Assembly: GCA_022605405.1 (NCBI GenBank)
Contig: JABYQQ010000010.1
Span: 248,001-312,000, forward strand
Direction: 5' to 3'
Source: Earliella scabrosa
Taxonomy: Eukaryota; Basidiomycota; Agaricomycetes; Polyporales; Polyporaceae
DNA length: 64,000 nt
Shown: piece by piece, positions 57,301 through 64,000 of the stretch
How the letters are laid out: the number at the start of each line of letters is the position of its first letter
How positions within the stretch are numbered: position 1 is the first letter of the stretch
Made by a program: the position numbers and the translations under genes
Notes under the pieces: model-generated
What the model saw: only the letters and a program-made list of their open reading frames with translations
Told to the model about the DNA's origin: nothing
Databases searched by the model: none

Positions 57301-59386
57301 GTGAGCTTGTCGCCCTTCTGCATTAGCGCGTCCTTCTGGATGCGAACTCGGATGAACCGCTCCGAGCCGAACCGGCGCATGAATCGATTCGAGCTCCCGA
57401 GTGTGGGGCGGTCGAGAACCAGGCGGAACACATCCTTCTTGTCCTTCGCGACGATGAGCTTGGCGGTGAAGTGGACGTTTCCCCCGTACCACTTGTCTTC
57501 GTTGCTTCCAATCCCGCCGAACTCGTGGCCCTGTAAGATCTTCTCTTCCCGGTCAAGCTCCGCCCAGGGTAGCTTACGAGGTGTCAGTATGTCAGATGTG
57601 CCACAGCTGAACGCATACCTTCGTCGCCCTCTCGCGTGCGTAGGCGTTCGCGAATTCGTCATCTTCATTAGAGTCGTCTATAATAGCGGGCGCCCCGTCC
57701 CCAGACTGTTCGCGTGAACGCTCCACGAATATGGTGACTTCAGGTGCAGCAGTAGCATTGCTTCCGAGTTTGTCCAGCTCCTCCAGCTTTTCCAACGTGA
57801 ACCCGGCAAACTTGAACCCGGTGTTGACATATCTAGCGATCTCCCACACGACGCCCCACGGGAGCGGTTGAAGCCAACGGAGATGTAAAGCTGAGTGAGC
57901 CTATAGGATATGTCAGCCTAATGCTAATGTTCTACATAAATTCACTTACGACGACGATCGGTTCGGGGCGTACAAAGTTGCTTGCAGACGCATTCGAAGC
58001 CAGAGGAACCAGTGTTGCCACTGGAGGAGGCTCCTCTGTTGACGTAGAATTCGAGGAGGAAGACCCAGAACGCGAAGGCGTATTGGAAGAGGCTTCAGCA
58101 AGTATGGATGCACGGCTGCCAGATGGCCGTGAGCCGGAGCCGTAGGAAGCGGTCTTGGTGACTTGTGATCCATGTGTCGACGCGACAGCCGTCGAGCCAG
58201 TATCGGTACGCCTGACCGCGTTTGAGCCCTTTGTGGAGGCGGTCCTGGAGGACTCGGTGTTTTCCTGAGTCGTCCTCTGTGTCTTCCGCGGGGGTTCTGG
58301 CGGCTCGTTCTCCGACCCTCGTTTACGTTTGAATCCTGTAGTACCTTCGTCCATTGCCTGAGTGAGCGTATCGGCAATGTCGTGAGGGACATCGAGGCTA
58401 GTATCCTCTGCGCCATTGTTGTGATCGGTGTTGACAGCATTGACTGCGGGGTTGTCGACTGTAAGGCTGTGATGAGTTTCTGCCAGTGAATGGTACGTGC
58501 TGAGAGACAGACTTACGGTCGAGATTTTGAATTAGCGATAGGGTATCGTCATCACCGGAGTAGTGAGAAGAAGTCTGGCGATCATGGATTAGATTTACTG
58601 ACGCGCCCAACTAACCGAAAAAAGCGACGTCGTGTTCTACAATCATACCAGTAAAGCGGTGCGGTGTAGTATGTCCACGCGCAGCCAACTACTCATATTC
58701 ATGCATAGTATGTGAAGCCTTTACTTCGACTCATGCCTGGATCCACTGCGACAAGATGTCGCTTTGAAATGGTAGCTGTACGAGTACGACTTCCCCCAAT
58801 GACACATATAGCTATGCTCCATATATCAAGGGTTTCGAGTGAAACAATGCGTATCGCAGCTATATGTGGCTCCTCGAGAGCTCAGATTGGAACAAGCGCT
58901 CGACTATACCTCCACCTCTTTCGCTGCCCTTTTACGATATCGAACGCGGCAGAACGTCGCGCCAGAGCAAAGCAAGCAGTCCAATAAGTATTACAGAGCG
59001 CGGGCACGTCCTCCGTGACGGATGGTCTGGAAGCGTGCAGCTGCTTCCTAGTCCCAATCCTCATCAATGTACGGACAACCGCCAACGCGGAACAACTCCG
59101 CAGGATCGCGACTATAGTCGCACGCGCCATAAGTAGTCACAGTAGCAGGGGCTCCAAATCCAACTATCCTGGAGAGTACCTACGGACGCACCGATGAAGC
59201 AAGTGCATCGCGCGCGCCGCCCTCCCATCATTGGCGATAGCAACAACTGACACCCTCCAAGCCACCAAATAACTCGTCCGAACGCCAGAAAATAACAGCC
59301 TAGCACTATGGCAGCTACTTACTCACCTGTGATAACAGCGAGAGGGAGGATCCACTGCGCGAGGGTACGAGATCTTCGGCGGCCAT
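54310..59386 (-). CDS. cellular RNA-dependent RNA polymerase of the RNA-silencing (QDE-1/RDR) family
   Basis: The catalytic motif is present: GDYDGDTMEVFWDP at about 55430-55500, preceded by HYVDVIVVSTASHMYNGTPL. Other conserved blocks are VCDAFTGPGKPPSEMQMTDG followed by CGLANRALMQALFQKMG, PTAVQCRIGGAKGLLLVRHD, TIWLRPSQIKIKYDS, and after the active site SLVGQYSTWWENSTYHKGYS and FCAILDGSKTGV. The N-terminal ~200 residues are Ser/Thr/Pro-rich with a basic FKRKRGSENEP. The enzyme makes double-stranded RNA from aberrant transcripts to feed Dicer. The stop is at 54310-54312. The most 5' supported exon is 58574 downwards; exon 1 (59386-59327, MAAEDLVPSRSGSSLSLLSQ) joins it in phase across a 752-base intron, which is inferred. 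About twelve exons in all; internal ones are approximate. Confidence 0.92.
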
Positions 59387-59803
59387 GCTGTAATAGCGAC
59401 GTCGGCTCGGTGACTTGTCGCGCGTCGACGCGCTAACTGCGAGTTATGGGGCACAGGAAAGGGAGAGGTGGGAGATAAACCAAGAAGGCGGGAGGGGGGT
59501 ATAAATGGCGCGTCGACGACGGTTGAAATCGAAGGCAGGGTTGGTTGAAGAGGAAGGAGAGAGCTCGTCCCAAACGCGACCCTCTCCGTTGTGGCTAGCG
59601 CCCGCCCCGGATCGGCGATCATGTGGCCGAATCTTGAGGAATCTGAGGATGTGGCGCGGATAATGGGCGTCTAGAGTGACCACTTTGCTTCCGGCTTCTC
59701 GCGCCCCTGTCAGGCTGTTGTCTGCGACCGTGTCTCTGCTACTTACTGTCCAGTTAAGTACTGTCTCCGAGCCTGCTTCGAGCTCACCCTACTCTCTACG
59801 CTC
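59387..59803. promoter_or_regulatory. short bidirectional promoter between RdRP and RRG7-like gene
   Basis: About 420 bases lie between the inferred RdRP ATG (59386) and the divergent ATG at 59804. A GGGTATAAATGGCG at about 59500 is TATA-like on the plus strand. Confidence 0.45.
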
Positions 59804-60619
59804 ATGTCCGCGACCGCTCTCGCTGTCTCGACCGTACTCAAGGGCGTCACGTTTGAGAACCGCTCTCTGCGTGTCCTCCGAGAACACCTCTCGATGGCTC
59901 TTCGCCGTGTCGGCGGCAAGGGCGACGGTGGAATCGACCTCCAGGGCTGGTGGTGGCTTCCTGCGGAATGTTTGGGGTTCGCGGGGCTTGCAGGTTCGCA
60001 AACGAGTAACGCAACCACATCGCAGCGCATGGCGGTCCGAGTCCTCGCACAGTGCAAGGCAGAAGAGAAGAAGATAGGGCCAAGATTCATCCGCGAGTTT
60101 GAAGGGACCGTCCTTCGCAACTCCCTCTACTTGACAGCGACGGAGGGGAACGCCGTCCCACATCACGACGTCCGCAACGCCGCCGTCGGCCTGTTTGCTT
60201 CGACGTCTCCATTCACCAAAGCATCTATCTTACAAGCGTACTCCTCTCCCATCCCACTTGCTCTCATGCATCTACCTGACTCCCCTCCACGTTCCGTACC
60301 CTCTCTCGCCCGTGATCAGCAGCGCGACTCCGATCAAAATGCCCCACCTGGATCTCTTCTTTTCAATCCTGCCCTGAGCGGCGCAAATGGACTACTCCGT
60401 GGAACGTTGGAGCCTCGTTGGGAACGTTCTGCGCAAGGGTCTGAAGGGCGGCCGGGGCTCTGGAGCAATGGGCGACGATTAGAGAGTTGGGTACCGGAAT
60501 CTGGCGAGGATGACTCGTCGACAGGTATGTCGCTATGTCGCCTCCTATGTATGTGGAATGCTAGAACGCCTTCAAACAAACATGCAGTACCCACCACGAC
60601 ATCCGTGAGCTCCTCATGA
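59804..60619 (+). CDS. RRG7: RRG7-like protein (restriction-endonuclease-like fold)
   Basis: Exons 59804-60524 and 60588-60619 give 250 residues. The core reads GVTFENRSLRVLREHLSMAL, then RRVGGKGDGGIDLQGWWWLP and VRVLAQCKAEEKKIGPRFIR. The Asp in GGIDLQG and the E/Q-x-K in LAQCKAE fit the PD-(D/E)XK nuclease pattern. Later blocks GLFASTSPFTKASILQAYSS and GSLLFNPALSGANGLLRGTL are conserved in fungal RRG7 proteins, which in yeast are mitochondrial and needed for respiratory growth. No strong mitochondrial presequence is seen, so a 5' exon may be missing. The last exon is tentative: an alternative frame after 60588 (HDIRELLMSHHARDRWSASL) also looks protein-like. Confidence 0.75.
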   Translation: MSATALAVSTVLKGVTFENRSLRVLREHLSMALRRVGGKGDGGIDLQGWWWLPAECLGFAGLAGSQTSNATTSQRMAVRVLAQCKAEEKKIGPRFIREFEGTVLRNSLYLTATEGNAVPHHDVRNAAVGLFASTSPFTKASILQAYSSPIPLALMHLPDSPPRSVPSLARDQQRDSDQNAPPGSLLFNPALSGANGLLRGTLEPRWERSAQGSEGRPGLWSNGRRLESWVPESGEDDSSTGMSLCRLLCMWNARTPSNKHAVPTTTSVSSS

Positions 60620-61249
60620 GCCATCATGCGCGAGACCGATGGTCCGCGTCGCTCTTTACATCACTCCGAGGGCGCATCAGGGAAGTCTACGCATGTGAGT
60701 GCACTGTACACCAGTGTTACTAAACGACATCACGTTGATTGGGAAGTACAGAGACCCTCCCAGTTTTGTGGATCCTGCCCGGTCGAGTTGATTGTGCCTA
60801 CATGTTGCAATGAGGGCTGGCGCAGGCCAGGGATGCGATCCCCGTGTCGACGATATCGTTCTCTCCAATGTAACATCGCGGCCGTCTACAAGCGCATCGC
60901 GTGGTCACTCCGGCAACCTCTTTCAGTCTACCCCGAACTTCATACGGGCTCGCTACGTCGACTCCTCCGTTGTTGCGCGTAGATGCGGTATGTGGACTAC
61001 GTGCTTCTCTTCCAACTTCACTCCTAATAGAACAGATGTTGATGGTGCATGCTAGATTATGGATTACATCGAGCGGATAGCAAGAGATCTGCACAAGAGC
61101 AAGACAACGAGAACACGAATCTCAAGCAAGCGGTACAAGGAACCAGAACACGAGACAGCAGAATCCCAGAGTGAAGCCGCAACCTAACGAAGGTCTCCAG
61201 GAAGCGCGACAACAAATCCAGGTCGACGCACAGACGCAAGAAGAGAAGG
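60620..61249. other. intergenic between convergent genes
   Basis: Apart from the possible alternative 3' exon of the RRG7-like gene up to about 60700, no coding stretch is supported. Confidence 0.45.
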
Positions 61250-61846
61250 CTACTGCAGCACCACCCGGAGCGCAGTCAGCGGGGTGTTCCGCCCGCCAAC
61301 GACCCTCCGCGCAACCCACCTCCGGAACGCGCCCTCGTCCGCGACATTCCGCAGCAGCCCCGTCGTGTTCTCCGAGAACCCCACCTCAAAGCCGACCTTC
61401 GCCGCCACGCGCGCGCGGAACTCCGCCAGGCCCACGCCCTCGGGCACGCGCAGCTTCCAGATGTCGCCCGTCGACGGCAGCCAGATCTTGATGATGATCT
61501 GCCCGTCCTTCGGCGCCCACCGTCCCGCCGCGTTGATCTGCGAGGGGAGGAGCGGGGAGCGCGGGCGGGGGCTGTCCAGCCCCGACGCGTGCGCGGAGCG
61601 CGAGGACTTGGGCAGGAGCGGCGCGGGGCGGCGACGTCGCGGCTGCGGCTGCGGTGGGGGCGGAGGCGGGGGTCGGGCGGTGGTCGTATGCTCGCCGGGC
61701 GGGACGTTCTCCTTCCCGTGGGCGCGGGGCGGGGCCGCTTGGCCGTGGGTGCGGAACGTCCCGCTGCGCATCCGCTTGGGGAGGTTGTGGATCGCCGAGA
61801 GGACCTTCTTGGGCGTGGTGGGCGGGAGGGGCGCGTTGGTGGGCAT
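61250..61846 (-). CDS. small protein with a PB1-like C-terminal domain
   Basis: A single exon encodes 198 residues, MPTNAPLPPTTPKKVLSAIH at the start and TAG at 61250-61252. Residues 1-100 are Pro/Arg-rich and disordered, with a PPPPPPPQPQPRRRRPAP tract and a basic KRMRSGTF segment. Residues ~105-198 look like a ubiquitin-like PB1 fold: DGQIIIKIWLPSTGDIWKLR, VPEGVGLAEFRARVAAKVGF and a C-terminal helix. PB1 domains mediate head-to-tail binding. The assignment rests on pattern only. A longer overlapping frame (339 codons) on the same strand is Arg-rich and is taken as a shadow. Confidence 0.55.
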   Translation of the reverse strand: MPTNAPLPPTTPKKVLSAIHNLPKRMRSGTFRTHGQAAPPRAHGKENVPPGEHTTTARPPPPPPPQPQPRRRRPAPLLPKSSRSAHASGLDSPRPRSPLLPSQINAAGRWAPKDGQIIIKIWLPSTGDIWKLRVPEGVGLAEFRARVAAKVGFEVGFSENTTGLLRNVADEGAFRRWVARRVVGGRNTPLTALRVVLQ

Positions 61847-62583
61847 CGTGCGGTCGGAGGCGAGTCGCGTTCGGGCTTGGGACGCTGCCGGTCGTGCGCG
61901 GGCTTTAACCGACGATGGAAGTGTGGTGGAGGCGTGCGGAGAAGGGGCGACGGTTGGCTGAGTCTTGGTATGAAGCCTGAAATGCGGATCGCAATCCGGA
62001 CCAAGGGGCTGACACTACGAGCAACATATATAGTCTCACTTGATAGTTCTTGAATTGATCTTTCGCATGTCAGCCGCGGAGGATTGCGAAGGGATGACGT
62101 CCAGCTTGGCGGTGACCTCGAGATGTAGGACATGTACGGTCTGACCACGAGGACATACCAACGTTGACGACGACCACGACCTCCTACGTCTGGTACGAGA
62201 CCGCTCCCGCGTGAGACGTCCAGGGTAGGAGACAGAGACCACTCAAGAGAGTTCGAACGTTCGCGACCCGCAGACATCAAACAGAGATATTGCAAAGCTT
62301 CATCATCATGCAGGTAATAAAGTACAAGTCATGATCATGAACGCGCCCCTACTTCCTACGACTCGACCAATCAGTCCACACCAAACGACATGCATCTCTA
62401 CCTGTCCACATTCCTTCCCGGGTCAGCCCATAACACCGACCCGGGTTTTGGGATCTAACGGCGTATTATCTACTGTATGCGAGGAAACCATGCGTTCCGA
62501 GAGCGGAGGTGCGAAAAATGTACACGATGCGCGAAACCTACAATGTCTGAAAGGGAGAGCACGAAATAAGAGAACGTCGACAT
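61847..62583. other. intergenic upstream of the PB1-like gene
   Basis: This is the promoter side of the PB1-like gene and the 3' flank of the desaturase, both on the minus strand. No further gene is seen. Confidence 0.5.
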
Positions 62584-64000
62584 TTAACCCATCATGCCCT
62601 CGTAGTCCGACGCTGCGGTCGACGAGGCATACGGGGACGCGAGCTCGGTATAGCGTGCCACCCGGAGACGTTGTGAGGGAGGGACAGTCTTGTCGTCGAG
62701 AGCGTGCTGCATACCACCGTGGAGGACACCAACACGCATCATGGACAACAACTGTGCGAAGAGCAAGGTAAGTCAGATTAGGACAAGACTTGACAACAAC
62801 AGGACGTACGTTGTGCGCAGCGTTTGAGTGATCGTAGACACCGCCGAAGAACGCAGTCGTCGCATCCTTGCCAATCATCTTAGCGATGAGATGACGACCA
62901 CCAGGGTGCTCGTCCATGAAAGCGGCCACGTCGTGGATGAAGCCGGCGACGACGACGAGAGGACGCTTCAGCGACTGCTCTTGGAAGCTCTCCCAGTTGA
63001 TGACCGGAAGGTCGGTGCTGTCAGGGGCCCAGGTCAAGTGGTCCTGCTTCTCGCGGAGACGCTTGAGCTGCATCGTGAGCTGGCCCTTCTGGACTTCGTT
63101 GTCGGGGAAGACCTTGAGGTGGCTCGCGAGACCGAGTTTCGAGCAAACCCAGATGAACCACTTCGTCGGGTCGTACTGGTACCACTTGATGGCGTTACGG
63201 TAGTCCATGGGGAACTGATGGTGGAAGTTGTGGTAACCCTCGCCGATGGTGACAAACGCGGTGACCATATGGTCGCGGGGCGTGTGCTTGTCGTCGAATG
63301 GCGTCTCACCGAGCCAGTGCGCGAGCGAGTTAACGCAGAACGTCGACTATAGCAACCCTCAGTGAGCGCTCTGACGGATCGCAGTAAAATGTGACGTACG
63401 TGATGCACAAAGCAGAGACGCGCGGCACCAGCGTAGACATACCCTCCCCAGAGGTCGCCCCAACCGAAGTAGCAGACAAGGGTAGGGAAAATGAAGCCGC
63501 AGGTGAGGAGGAGGGTACGGTACCAGCGGTGCTGCCATCTCACGACCTCGTTCCTGCTCAAGTCGCTGACATCCGCGACACCAGGCTTGCGGCGGGGCTT
63601 GACGAGCATCCAACCAACGTGCGACCACCAAAAGCCTTCATGCGCGTTGTAGGGGTCGAGCGGAGTGTCGGTGTAACGGTGGTGAGCGCGGTGGCCACGC
63701 GACCACCACTTGATCGAGCCTTCAACCGCGCCAGCGCCCGCAAGTGCGAGGAAGTACTGGAGAGGCTTCGACGCGTTGTAGGAACGGTGCGCCCAGAGGC
63801 GGTGGTAGCCAGCAGTGATACCTGCGGCACAAACATTCAATATATGCGCCACTCAATCGAGAAGACGGGATGAACACTCACCAAGACCGGTGACGAAGTA
63901 GTAGAACACGCTGAAGACGGCTGTCTGCCAGCGAAGCGGCACGTGAAGAGCACCATAAATGGCAATGGCAGGGGTGATGGTGAGAACGGCGAGAGAAAGG
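62584..64000 (-). CDS. ole1: delta-9 fatty-acid desaturase with cytochrome b5 domain (OLE1 type), 5' end outside window
   Basis: Visible exons are 64000-63882 (runs off the window), 63821-63400, 63346-62810 and 62751-62584, all in phase. The di-iron histidine boxes are HRLWAH, HRAHH and HNFHH, in ITAGYHRLWAHRSYNAS, KWWSRGHRAHHRYTDTPLDP and GEGYHNFHHQFPMDYRNAIK. After the membrane part comes a fused cytochrome b5 domain with the haem ligand in FMDEHPGGRHLIAKMIGKDA. The enzyme introduces the C9-C10 double bond into stearoyl- and palmitoyl-CoA in the ER, using electrons via its own b5 domain. This domain order is the standard fungal OLE1 layout. The missing part is the N-terminal helix region. 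Confidence 0.96.

Noticed and set aside
61276..62295. 339-codon minus-strand open frame
   Set aside because: It overlaps the PB1-like gene in another frame and is extremely Arg/Ser/Pro-rich, typical of a GC-rich shadow.

Overview
This window comes from a filamentous basidiomycete, most likely an Agaricomycete. The genes are split by many introns of about 50-60 nt with GT(R)NGT donors and CAG/TAG acceptors. Families typical of mushroom-forming fungi are present: DUF6533-type seven-helix proteins, the agaricomycete 'integrase core domain' family and a cellular RNA-dependent RNA polymerase. There are no bacterial operon signals. Exon models were built by hand from splice signals and reading-phase continuity; where I give exon lists, the phases add up to an intact reading frame unless stated.

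Layout. Bases 1-12,000 are accessory and transposon-rich: the 3' end of a Ty1/copia retrotransposon with its LTR, diverged tandem repeats, a purine-rich minisatellite between inverted decayed transposon fragments, an intact seven-exon DDE-integrase gene and, directly upstream on the same strand, an intact ten-exon gene for an unrecognised 591-residue protein. About 3.4 kb without a credible gene follows. From 12 kb the window becomes ordinary gene-dense euchromatin: TFIIA gamma subunit, secreted GH89 alpha-N-acetylglucosaminidase, a DUF6533 membrane protein, a large gene with repeated Cys-pair motifs, an NFKBIL1-like protein, a peroxisomal ABCD half-transporter, a siderophore-type N-acyltransferase ending in a peroxisomal signal, a seven-helix protein, an NADPH:quinone reductase, an NFX1/FAP1 zinc-finger protein, ribosomal protein S12, a SKI8-like WD40 protein, a YBP/glomulin-like protein, another seven-helix protein, an S9 peptidase, an NCS1 purine/cytosine permease, a MOB4/phocein with a long acidic tail, an RNA-dependent RNA polymerase, an RRG7-like nuclease-fold protein, a small PB1-like protein and the 3' part of a delta-9 fatty-acid desaturase.

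Functional links are loose, as expected in a fungus. The ABCD transporter and the acyltransferase ending in Ala-Arg-Leu both point to the peroxisome and are neighbours. The RdRP (RNA silencing) and SKI8 (RNA decay/meiosis) belong to RNA metabolism. FAP1, the YBP-like protein and the quinone reductase are stress-related by family. The least explained items are the five-motif Cys-pair gene (17.9-22.2 kb) and the integrase plus unknown nuclear-type protein pair (3.8-8.6 kb).
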